Both the position numbers and the translations under genes were made by a program. The notes beneath the pieces were generated by a model. It was given only the letters and a program-made list of their open reading frames with translations. It was not told the DNA's origin and did no database searches. Below, piece after piece: positions 18,876-25,960 of a stretch of 25,960 bases of DNA; the first letter of the stretch is position 1, and the number at the start of each line of letters is the position of its first letter. The stretch is taken from positions 1 through 25,960 of the forward strand of contig CAVWBO010000003.1 of NCBI GenBank assembly GCA_963753185.1, given 5' to 3'. The DNA comes from SZUA-442 sp963753185. Its GTDB lineage: Bacteria > Actinomycetota > Acidimicrobiia > Spongiisociales > UBA5794.

Positions 18876-20300
18876 GTGGCTGATCACATGAGTGTCGAGG
18901 GAATCGACGGGTCCTGGAGGGATCCGCGCCTCGGTGCGATCGCTCTGTTCCTCGCCGCAGCAACACTGGCGAAGGCTCCATTCGTGGCGGGTGCCACCGT
19001 CGGTGACCTGGCCTTCCTCGGTGCGTGCGTCCTCTCCGCCCGGTGGGTGACCACGAACAGTCGCGTGGCACGAAGCAGATGGAATGGCATCGCGGTCGTC
19101 CTCGTCATCTGGGCGATGGTGAGTGCCGTCCTGGCGCCACTCGTCTCGTCGCTGGAGTTCTCCGACGTCGAGCTCGCGAAGTCCCTCCTGAGGCTCTCGG
19201 TCCTCGTGACCGGAGCAATCCTGTTGGCGACGCTGGTCGAGGGAGCCTCTCGACAGTGGATCGGCCGGGTGATCCTGTTTGCGATGACGGTGAACGCCAT
19301 CGCCGCCCTGGGCCTGTACGTCGCGGCGTGGCTGTGGCCGGGCTTCCTGACCGGGGTCGAGTGGATCGACCGATACTTCATCGAGTCCCCACTTGGCGGT
19401 GGCGCCGCCTTCCGCGTGGTTCGAGCCCAGGGCATCTTCGCCGAGCCGTCGTTCCTCGGTCTCTTCCAGACACTCGGGATCGGCTACCTGGCCTTCGTGA
19501 GCAACGATCTCCTCAAGCGCTTCGACTGGCGCAAGGCGCTCGTCATCCTCTCGATCGTGCTGACCCTGTCGCTCGGCGCCTACGCGATGCTCCTCGCAAT
19601 CGGCATCGGACTCGTGATCAGGCAGTCGCGACGAGGGCAAGCTGCGTCGGTGTCGAGGATCTCCATCATGGCGCTCATGGTCGCGCTCGCCGTGTCGATG
19701 CTCGTCCTCATGCAGCTCGGCACCAGCGAGGTCCTCCTCGACCGTCTTTCCCGTGTCATCGCCGCGCAGGACCTGTCAGCGATGGGACGGCTCGTCGGAT
19801 CGTGGGATGTCGCCCTCGACGTCGCGTACCGGTCCCCCGTCGTGGGCTCGGGCCTCGGCAACCTCACCATCGCCGCGGAGGGCTTCGGGTACACGTTCGA
19901 GGCCGCAGGGCGAACCCTGGATGCCGTTCCCTCCTGGAACATCTTCGCGATCGCGCTCGGCAGCATCGGCGTCGTGGGGCTCGTCCTCTACTCACTCCTG
20001 GTGTTCGATGTCGTCAGTCGCAACGCCGCCGCGGGTGTGACGATCGGTCTGGCGGGATTCGTCACGGGTGGCCTCCTCGTGGCGACGACCTGGGTGTTCT
20101 TCGGCCTGTACGCCGCGACGTATCAGGCTGCCGGGCCCGCCCGCCCCGACGATGGGGACCAGAGAGCTGCGCGAAAGTCGGACTCCGATTCCTACGAACC
20201 GGACCCAGCAGAGGGATCGAACGAGCAACCGAGCTCGGAGAAGATCACCGCGGCGAACCGCGCGCCGCTGTTCTCCCAGCTGAACTCGAGGGCTCGCTGA
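18876..20300 (+). CDS. second O-antigen polymerase/ligase-like membrane protein
   Basis: A 474-aa polytopic protein with about ten hydrophobic segments, for example IALFLAAATLAKAPFVAGAT, AMVSAVLAPLV, SVLVTGAILLATLVEG, ALVILSIVLTLSLGAYAMLL and ISIMALMVALAVSMLVLMQL. The periplasmic loop has RVVRAQGIFAEPSFLGLF, which resembles the RxxGxFxEP motif of polymerases, and later VVGSGLGNL and VPSWNIFAIALGSIGVVGLV. O-antigen ligases usually carry an HN pair in that last region; here the residue before Asn is Trp, so polymerase is favoured over ligase. The C-terminal tail (about 60 residues, acidic and Ser/Pro-rich) overlaps the convergent GT4 gene by 109 bases. Starts at GTG 18876 or ATG 18888. It lies 84 bases after pglE and is likely part of the same transcript. 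Confidence 0.78.
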   Translation: MADHMSVEGIDGSWRDPRLGAIALFLAAATLAKAPFVAGATVGDLAFLGACVLSARWVTTNSRVARSRWNGIAVVLVIWAMVSAVLAPLVSSLEFSDVELAKSLLRLSVLVTGAILLATLVEGASRQWIGRVILFAMTVNAIAALGLYVAAWLWPGFLTGVEWIDRYFIESPLGGGAAFRVVRAQGIFAEPSFLGLFQTLGIGYLAFVSNDLLKRFDWRKALVILSIVLTLSLGAYAMLLAIGIGLVIRQSRRGQAASVSRISIMALMVALAVSMLVLMQLGTSEVLLDRLSRVIAAQDLSAMGRLVGSWDVALDVAYRSPVVGSGLGNLTIAAEGFGYTFEAAGRTLDAVPSWNIFAIALGSIGVVGLVLYSLLVFDVVSRNAAAGVTIGLAGFVTGGLLVATTWVFFGLYAATYQAAGPARPDDGDQRAARKSDSDSYEPDPAEGSNEQPSSEKITAANRAPLFSQLNSRAR

Positions 20301-21403
20301 CGATCGAAACCCCCTTTGGGATCACCGGTCGCGTCCTCGAGTGCCCGTGCGAACGCCGAGGCCGATCGGGGATCCACGGTCCGACCGAGCCCATGGCGCT
20401 CGATCTGGTGAGCGAGGTGCCCAGTATCCGGGCCGATGACGGGCCGGCCCGACGCTGCTGCACGCACGAGGACACCACTCGACCCCACATGCTGATCGGT
20501 GTAGGGGACGAGCACGACATCCGCTGCACCGAACAGCGACGACATGTCCTCGTCCGAGACCCGCCGATCGATCTCCACCAGGTCCACGAGGTGCGACATC
20601 CGCCCGAGGACAGCCGCGATCACGTCCCTTTCGTCCGCACGCTTCTCCCCGGCCACCACGAGGGTGATCCTCCTGCGGTGCGATTCATCCATCGACTCGA
20701 TTGCCCGTGCGAGTTCAACGATGCCCTTTCGCAGGCTGATCATGCCGAAGACCAGGAACACCAACGATGGCTCTTCGACGCCGAGGGCGGCTCGCTGTTG
20801 CGGTCGCGTCATCGTCGGGTCTGCGATCTCGACGCCGTCGGGGAGGGCCACCGCGAGGTCTCTCCCAGCGAGCTGGTTCGCCGCGGCCACGTCACGAGGG
20901 TCGAGGCAGAAGAGTCGGTGGAGTCCCCTGTTCCGCAGCGCCATCCTCAAGGTCACCTGCTTTCGAAGAGCGTGGGGTCTCGACAATCGCCCCGTGTCTC
21001 GCTCGTGGAACGGCGAGCGGAAGTAGATCCCCGAGACGGAGTCCCGTCGACCCCTGAACGTGGCCACGGCGATCTGGGCATGGTCGAAGTACATCAACAA
21101 GGTGGGCCCTTCGAACGACGACGCAACGGACGCAAGCGCCTTCGAATGTGACCGCGAGAGTCGGACGAGGCCACCCAGGGAGCCAGTGCCACTCGGCATC
21201 ACCCCGACATCGATGGCGTGGAGCTCCACGCGGCCACCGAGGCTCGACTCGAAGTCCGGATGGTGGCGAACGAAGTCCTCCGTCACGAAGATCCGCAACA
21301 CGCCGTCCGTGGATCGGAGCGACCAGAAGCCCGCCAGCATCTCCAGATAGCTCCGATGGTGGCCGTCGAAGTGGAGATCGATCACGTTGACATCCATGGT
21401 CAC
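20192..21403 (-). CDS. glycosyltransferase family 4
   Basis: An intact 403-aa GT-B enzyme. N-terminus: DVNVIDLHFDGHHRSYLEML, with the GHHxxY pattern near the start. Domain 2: SLVFLVFGMISLRKGIVELA with the glycine-rich turn and Arg-Lys of the donor site, RITLVVAGEKRADE, VDLVEIDRRVSDEDMSSLFG, AADVVLVPYTDQHVGSSGVL and ASGRPVIGPDTGHLAHQIER. The EX7E motif is not obvious, as in some GT4 subfamilies. GTG 21403 has GGAG 7 bases upstream; ATG 21397 is the alternative. It is convergent with the polymerase and overlaps its tail. Cleanly read, so the gene appears functional. Confidence 0.88.
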   Translation of the reverse strand: MTMDVNVIDLHFDGHHRSYLEMLAGFWSLRSTDGVLRIFVTEDFVRHHPDFESSLGGRVELHAIDVGVMPSGTGSLGGLVRLSRSHSKALASVASSFEGPTLLMYFDHAQIAVATFRGRRDSVSGIYFRSPFHERDTGRLSRPHALRKQVTLRMALRNRGLHRLFCLDPRDVAAANQLAGRDLAVALPDGVEIADPTMTRPQQRAALGVEEPSLVFLVFGMISLRKGIVELARAIESMDESHRRRITLVVAGEKRADERDVIAAVLGRMSHLVDLVEIDRRVSDEDMSSLFGAADVVLVPYTDQHVGSSGVLVRAAASGRPVIGPDTGHLAHQIERHGLGRTVDPRSASAFARALEDATGDPKGGFDRQRALEFSWENSGARFAAVIFSELGCSFDPSAGSGS

Positions 21404-21457
21404 TGGCGTGCTCCGGAAGGGGACCTCGGCGAACGTGGCGTCGGGAGAGGCATCAAT

Positions 21458-22671
21458 CTACCGTAGCCGGCGTACCCCTTCTGACCCGTCCGGTGCTGCC
21501 TGCGTGTCCTTCACTGCGCGGATGTAGCAGCCCATCGTCGATCTCGCGATGGAGTCCCATGAGAACGTCGATCGCACGTCCGCGAGGGCTGCAGCCCCGA
21601 TCTCGGCTCTACGTTGAGGGTCGTCGAGCAGGGCGGACACCGCGGCTGCCATGGCCGCGGTGTCGCCATACGTCACAAGAACGCCGTTGCGTCCGCTGTC
21701 GATGACCTCGCGGAACCCGCCGATGTCGGAGGCGACGACGGGTCGACCGTATGCCATTGCGGTCATCAGCGCACCGCTCTGGCTGATCTCACGGTACGGA
21801 AGCACCACGACGTCGCATGCCCTGTGCAGCGCGTCGTGGTCGGCGTCCGAGACGTAGCCGATGCGGAAGAGAACCGAGTCACCGAGATCGAGCTGCCGCG
21901 CCAGCTCCACGAGCTGGGCGGCGTACGCGGGGTCACCTCCGCCTGCGACGACCAGCCGTGCGTTCGGGGTGGTCACGTGGGGCCACGATCTGAGGAGGAA
22001 CTCGAGGCCCTTGTAGGGCCGAATGACGCCGAGGCTCAGCACCAACGGAGACGCCGCGTCCGCGACGGACGTCACCCCGGCGTCTCCTGGCGGTGGCTCC
22101 GTCTCGATGCCGAAGAGTGGACCGTGGGGGATCACACAGATACGCGACCCGGGAACGCCGAAATCTTCGACCAGACGAGCCGCGGCTTCCTCCGTGTGGC
22201 AGATGAGCGCACTCGCTGACCGATACAGGCGGGCGTGGGATCGTCGCGTCGTGTCGTCATCGACATCGTGTGGAAGGACATTGTGAACCGTGTGCACGAA
22301 GGAGACTCCACGCCACCTGAGGACGCCGACGAACCAGAGGTCGATCGGGGACACGCCGACCAACGGCATCCACTGAGAGTGGACCACATCGGGTGGCCGC
22401 AGGCTGAACCTCATGCCCAGCACGAGCAGGTTGACGTGGTACTCGGCGACACGTGCGAGCCGACGCAACCACACCTTTCTCAGTACGGAGTCCGGGAGGC
22501 GAGAGGCCCAATCGACGATCATCCCCCGGGAAGGGATTCCCCGATCGGCGAAGAACCCGGGTCACGGTGCGGCGATGCGGCAACGAGCCTCACCGAGGGA
22601 TCGATACGTCGGAGCGCCGCAACCAGCCGCTCGTCGTAGAACGGAACCACCGACAACAGGTCGAGGACCAC
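21458..22671 (-). CDS. glycosyltransferase family 4, one frameshift near the N-terminus
   Basis: A GT-B enzyme of about 404 aa. The first part, RRVVVLDLLSVVPFYDERLV then AALRRIDPSVRLVAASPHRD, is in one frame. Adding one C to a CCC run near 22560 restores DPGFFADRGIPSRGMIVDWA and joins the rest: LRPPDVVHSQWMPLVGVSPI, VSFVHTVHNVLPHDVDDD, ASALICHTEEAAARLVEDFG, ICVIPHGPL, LVLSLGVIRPYKGLEFLLRS, ARLVVAGGGDPAYAAQLVEL, CDVVVLPYREISQSGALMTA and YGRPVVASDIGGFREVIDSG. The start is weakly defined; GTG 22671 is a guess. It follows the next GT4 gene on the same strand almost without a gap, so the two are probably coupled. Confidence 0.85.
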
Positions 22672-22682
22672 GACACGGCGCT

Positions 22683-23950
22683 TCAGGTCTCCCTGGATGC
22701 GCCCGGCCGCAGCCGCGCCGCTCGCACCCGACGCGGGAGGACTCGCGAACCTGGGCATCGAGGATCTCCTCGAGCTGCTGGGCATGGTCGTCTCGCGAGA
22801 ACCGCCCTCGTGCCAGCTCGAGGGCGTTCGCACCCGCCGCCTCGAGCTGGTCGGGGTCGGATGTGAACTCGAGCAGCTGTCGGGCGCCGACCTCGGGGTC
22901 CGCGTCGAGAACGGTCCCCGCCCCTGTCTCTCGGAGGAGGTCCGCCTGCCAGCCTTCGTAGTTGATCGCCACGGGCCGACCTGCCGCCAGGCCGTCGAAG
23001 AACTTGTTCGCCGAGTTGTGCCGCAGTTCGGGAATCGGAGCGAACACGCTCGTCACCACGTCGGCGGCACCGAAGAGCGAGACGAGCGCAGCCTTCGGGA
23101 GCGAGGGCCTGATCTCGAGGTTCCGTCCGAGCACGCCCTCCTCCTGTGCGAGCTGGCGCACTTGCTCGAACTCCGAGCCCGTCCCACGAGGAGGAACTGC
23201 AATCTGGGAGTCGCATCGAGTGACGCCTGGCCACTCGCACGAGGTGGTCGACCGCGGTTCGCCCGACCGACGAGCCGGCACACCGAACGAGCACGTCGTC
23301 CTCGCCGAGACCGAGCTCGTCCCCCACGGCCGTCCGCGGGGTGGAGGATTCCTGAACAGGTCGAGGTCGCTGCTGCTCGGGTCACGGGGGGTGCTCGACG
23401 GAGGAACCCCTGTGCGCACCACGCCCTCCGCTATGCCCGGAGAGAGCGCGACGAGCGGTCCGAGCACCGGGACGCCCAGCGTTCGAGCATCCCGGCGAGC
23501 CGACGCGGTACCGGATTGCGCAGCGCGCCCATGGCGATGGCGATCGACGGCCACAGGTCACGGAGCTCCAGGACGAGCGGTACTCGCTGTCGGCGCGCCG
23601 TCATCACGCCGGGCAGGGCGATCGTCAGCGGGTGTACTCGTCGCGAAGACGACGTCCGCAGGGAGGGATCGGCTCGCCATGGTGGCTCGAATGGCGAACT
23701 CGAGGAAGGCCGCCTTCCGCCGGAAGAACGACATCGATTGCGCGTACTCCACATCGAGGGCCATGACCTGGATGCCATCGACTTCGAAACGCGAGGGTCC
23801 TCGCCGGAGTCGTTCCGGAAGAGCCGCGGTCGACGTCACCACCGTCACCTCGTGGCCCGCGGCCACCAATCGCCTGGCGAACTCGTAGGAGCGGGTTCCC
23901 CAGCTTCCCTCGGGGGTGGCGAAGTATTGGTGGAGGTAGAGGACCCTCAC
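22683..23950 (-). CDS. glycosyltransferase family 4, WbuB-like, multiply frameshifted
   Basis: A GT-B enzyme of about 420 aa, the first in a minus-strand GT4 pair. The N-terminus is a clear WbuB-type signature: VRVLYLHQYFATPEGSWGTR then SYEFARRLVAAGHEVTVVTS. It continues with VMALDVEYAQSMSFFRRKAA and ADVVFATSTP. After a break: QRVPLVLELRDLWPSIAIAM, then GVLGRNLEIRPSLPKAALVS, LFGAADVVTSVFAPIPELRH, NSANKFFDGLAAGRPVAINY, EGWQADLLRETGAGTVLDAD. The middle (about 23200-23620) contains at least three frame changes. The stop is taken as the TGA at 22683-22685 (frame GASRET). GTG 23950 (or 23962) is the start; no strong ribosome site was found. Related in type to the GT4 at 2838. Confidence 0.8.
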
Positions 23951-24137
23951 GGTGCACACCACGCAGTCCGATGCTCTGGGACTCGAACGCGAGCGATCGC
24001 AGCGGAGGGGTTCGGGCGGGTCATGGCGACACGTTACCCGCGGGTCGCCCCCGAGCCGGCTGTTGCGCGCGACGGACCCGCTGCGCGAGCGTGGATCGCC
24101 CTTGCTCAGGACGCTGTGTCGGGAACGGCGGCCGGCT

Positions 24138-24801
24138 TCACGGGGCCGGAGGCGGCTGGGGAAGCGTCGTCGTCGTGGTGCTCGGTGGCGGAGGGGGCTG
24201 GGGAAGCGTCGTCGTCGTGGTGCTCGGTGGCGGAGGCGGCTGGGGAAGCGTCGTCGTCGTGGTGCTCGGTGGCGGAGGCGGCTGCGTCGTCGTGGTCGTG
24301 GACGGGGTGGTCGTGGTCGTGGTCGTGGACAGGGTGGTCGTGGTCGTCGTGGTCGTGGAGGGGGAGGTCGTGGTCGTGGTCGTGGGCACGGGTTGCCTGC
24401 CCGTCCTCGGGATGGGAACCAACGGTGGAAGGGTCACGAACGTCGATTCGTCCTCGACACTCGGAGACCCCACCGATGTCGTTCCCGACAGGGTCGTGGA
24501 TGGGGTCGCCCCCCCGTCGGCCGAGGTGGGTGCCTCTTCGGTATCAGCGCTCCCTTGCACGGGGTTCGCATCGGAATCTGGGGATCCCTCGGGCGATGAG
24601 CTCACAGTCGAGAGGTCCTCGACGCCTGCGATCTCGGTGGCGAGCGGGGCACCACCGGGACCACCGAACAGCGCGAAAAGGCGCCTGCGATCGAAGCGAT
24701 GAGGACCGCCCCGATCGCCAGCATCACCGACACCCTGGCCGGGGCGCTTGCGCCCCGGCCTCAGGTGAATGGCTCTCGCCCGTTCCTCTGTCGTCCGTCA
24801 C
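24138..24801 (-). CDS. membrane-anchored Thr/Pro-rich low-complexity protein, two frameshifts
   Basis: Function not recognised. GTG 24801 has a strong ribosome site (24808-24815). The reconstructed protein (about 221 aa) begins with a polar stretch (VTDDRGTGESHSPEAGAQAP), then one hydrophobic segment (VSVMLAIGAVLIASIAG, FALFGGPGG) and then an exposed part. That part is acidic/Ser-rich (STVSSSPEGSPDSDANPVQG), followed by RTGRQPVP, long Thr tracts and a C-terminal block of three 14-residue repeats STTTTTLPQPPPPP. Adding one base near 24735 and one T in the TTTT run near 24693 restores a single frame. The polypeptide is likely extracytoplasmic and extended. Its Thr density inside a glycan locus makes O-glycosylation possible, which is inference only. 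It is 183 bases from the GT4 gene on the same strand. Confidence 0.72.
24154..24281 (-). repeat. 42-bp tandem repeat, three copies
   Basis: The unit starts at CTGGGGAAGCG on the + strand (24156, 24198, 24240), a spacing of exactly 42 bases with almost no differences. On the coding (minus) strand each unit encodes STTTTTLPQPPPPP. The exact codon repetition indicates recent slippage or expansion. It borders a (GTGGTC)-like low-complexity stretch at about 24282-24385 that encodes the other Thr tracts. Confidence 0.9.
24737..24760. promoter_or_regulatory. perfect 10-bp hairpin in the leader-proximal coding region
   Basis: Arms 24737-24746 and 24751-24760 are perfectly complementary (GGCCGGGGCG / CGCCCCGGCC) around a 4-base loop. 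It lies inside the first 25 codons of the Thr-rich protein gene, without a T-run. It could slow translation or transcription, or be chance in GC-rich DNA; it also sits at one of the gene's frameshifts, so it may have caused a read error. Confidence 0.45.
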
Positions 24802-24807
24802 CCGGTT

Positions 24808-24815
24808 CCCCTCCT
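24808..24815 (-). promoter_or_regulatory. strong ribosome binding site of the Thr-rich protein gene
   Basis: AGGAGGGG on the minus strand, 6 bases before GTG 24801. It overlaps the TAG stop (24814-24816) of the upstream Ig-repeat gene, so the two genes are probably translationally coupled. It decides the GTG start. Confidence 0.75.
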
Positions 24816-25960
24816 ACGGGATCGTGATGGTGAAGTTGCGATACACATACCCGACGGGTTGCCCGCATCGTCAAAGCCACGCACCGTCATCCAGTACGCC
24901 AACGTTGGAGGAGCCGGAGGAGCGAAGTCATAGCTCCACGTCCTCGACGTCGTCCCAGCACCCAACGATGCGGTCACGAACGTCCGACCAGCCTGCCACG
25001 TCGCACCGTTCCACCACTGCGTCAGATCACGGTTGTAGATCTCCAACCGCACCTGTGTCGTTGCAACATTGTCCGTCGCGGACCCAGCAATCACTGCAGG
25101 AGACACCAGCCAACGACGCACCCTCGACCGGAGCCGACACCGACACAACCGGTGCCTCAGCATCCGATGTCACCTTGAAGTTGCGATACACATACGCCGA
25201 CTGGGTTCCCCGCATCGTCAAAGCTACGCACCGTCATCCAATACGCCAACGTCGCAGGAGCAGGAGGAGCAAAGTCATAGCGTCCACGTCCTCGACGTCG
25301 TCCCAGCACCCAACGTTGCCGTCACGAACGTCCGACCAGCCTGCCACGCCGCACCGTTCCACCACTGCGTCAGATCACGGTTGTAGATCTCCAACCGCAC
25401 CTGATGTCGTTGCAACATTGTCTGTCGCGGACCCCGCAATCACCGCAGGAGAACCAGCCAGACGCCACCCTCAACCGGAGCCGACACCGACACAACCGGT
25501 GCCATCAGCATCCGATGTCACCTTGAAGTTGCGATACACATACCCAGACTGGGTTCCCCGCATCGTCAAAGCCACGCACCGTCATCCAATACGCCAACGT
25601 CGGAGGAACCGGAGGAGCAAAGTCATAGCGACCACGTCCTCGACGTCGTCCCAGCACCCAACGATGCGGTCACGAACGTCCGACCAGCCTGCCACCCGCA
25701 CCGTTCCACCACTGCGTCAGATCACGGTTGTAGATCTCCAACCGCACCGCAGTCGTTGCAACATTGTCCGTTGCCGGACCCCGAGATCACCGCAGGAGAA
25801 CCACCCAACGACGCACCCTCAACCGGAGCCGACACCACAACCGTAGGCGCTCACATCCGCAGGCCGAGCACTAAACCGATGTGAATCGCGTCGACATCGT
25901 GATCGGCGGTCGTCAGACCGTTCGTCGTGCCGTCGAAGAACATTGACCACGTACCGGCAT
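24814..25960 (-). CDS. surface or secreted protein with Ig-like repeats, N-terminus outside window, frameshifted
   Basis: The 3' part of a larger gene; the window edge cuts it. At the right end a segment reads TWSMFFDGTTNGLTTADHDV, like a Trp/Phe-rich beta domain seen in actinobacterial surface proteins. Then come three tandem copies of a module of about 115 residues. The consensus is APVVSVSAPVEGASLAG, SPAVIAGSATDNVATTQVRL, EIYNRDLTQWWNGATWQAGR, TFVTASLGAGTTSRTWSYDF, APPAPPTLAYWMTVRGFDDA, GNP..YVYRNFKVTSD. The last copy ends NFTITIP then TAG at 24814. Modules with 'WWNGxxWQ' and 'TVRxxDxAGN' are Ig/fibronectin-like adhesive repeats. Each copy carries indels that break the frame, probably read errors. 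Likely role: extracellular adhesion or structure; no enzyme motif was seen. Confidence 0.75.
24831..25850 (-). repeat. about 345-bp tandem DNA repeat, three copies
   Basis: The marker TGAAGTTGCGATACACATAC on the + strand begins at 24831, 25176 and 25524, spacings of 345 and 348 bases. The copies are near-identical over most of their length (for example TTCCACCACTGCGTCAGATC in each). They encode the Ig-like modules of the overlapping gene. Small length differences are single-base gains or losses, mostly frame-breaking. Confidence 0.9.

Noticed and set aside
18876..20300. O-antigen ligase (WaaL) assignment
   Set aside because: The His usually found before Asn in the ligase periplasmic loop is Trp here, so polymerase-like is the safer name.
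19025..21151. Long + strand open frame of about 708 codons
   Set aside because: Out of frame with the polymerase-like gene and antisense to the GT4 at 20192-21403; both of those carry real motifs.
24737..24760. Rho-independent terminator between the Ig-repeat and Thr-rich genes
   Set aside because: The stem is strong but has no T-run on either side and lies downstream of the GTG start and its ribosome site, inside the coding region.
22697..25846. Very long + strand open frame (over 1000 codons) at the right end
   Set aside because: It runs antisense to two GT4 genes, the Thr-rich gene and the Ig-repeat gene, is Arg/Ser/Pro-rich without domain motifs, and repeats only because the underlying DNA repeats. 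It is a shadow of GC-rich coding DNA.
24831..25850. CRISPR-like repetition
   Set aside because: Units are about 345 bases, contiguous and protein-coding, with no short repeat/spacer pattern and no cas genes.

Overview
High-GC DNA with many GTG starts, GGAGG-type ribosome sites, a LytR-CpsA-Psr (LCP) protein, a Wzz/BY-kinase fusion of the monoderm type and Thr-rich TTTTT linkers points to an actinobacterium. The linkers recall Acidimicrobiia, but that class assignment is an inference. No phage, IS element, CRISPR array, rRNA or tRNA was seen.

The window is essentially one surface-glycan biosynthesis locus of the Wzx/Wzy type. From left to right: a broken asparagine synthase-family gene (1-1418); an LCP glycopolymer transferase (minus); a GT4 glycosyltransferase; a WcaF-like acetyltransferase (minus); a second GT4; a GT2 (minus); a first polymerase-like membrane protein (minus); a third GT4; a class I methyltransferase; a Wzx-like flippase (minus); an FkbM-family methyltransferase; and a Wzz/BY-kinase. 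Next comes a compact + strand cassette (14560-18791) for making UDP-N,N'-diacetylbacillosamine and loading it on lipid: PglF-like dehydratase, PglC-like phosphoglycosyl transferase, PglD-like acetyltransferase and PglE-like aminotransferase. A second polymerase-like protein and three convergent minus-strand GT4 enzymes follow. The right end holds two minus-strand surface or secreted proteins: a membrane-anchored Thr/Pro-rich protein and a protein made of about 115-residue Ig-like repeats, cut by the window edge.

Proposed joint function (inference): PglF, PglE and PglD make UDP-diNAcBac. PglC puts the first sugar phosphate on undecaprenyl phosphate. Seven glycosyltransferases extend the unit, and the acetyltransferase and methyltransferases decorate it. 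The flippase and polymerase export and polymerise it under Wzz/BY-kinase control, and LCP may fix it to the wall. The Thr-rich neighbour is a speculative glycan acceptor.

Sequence quality is uneven. About a dozen genes are broken by frameshifts, and where I could resolve the break it is a missing base, usually in a homopolymer run. About 13.0-22.5 kb is clean. Many 'pseudogenes' here are therefore probably uncorrected read errors, and the coordinates of broken genes span the inferred original gene.
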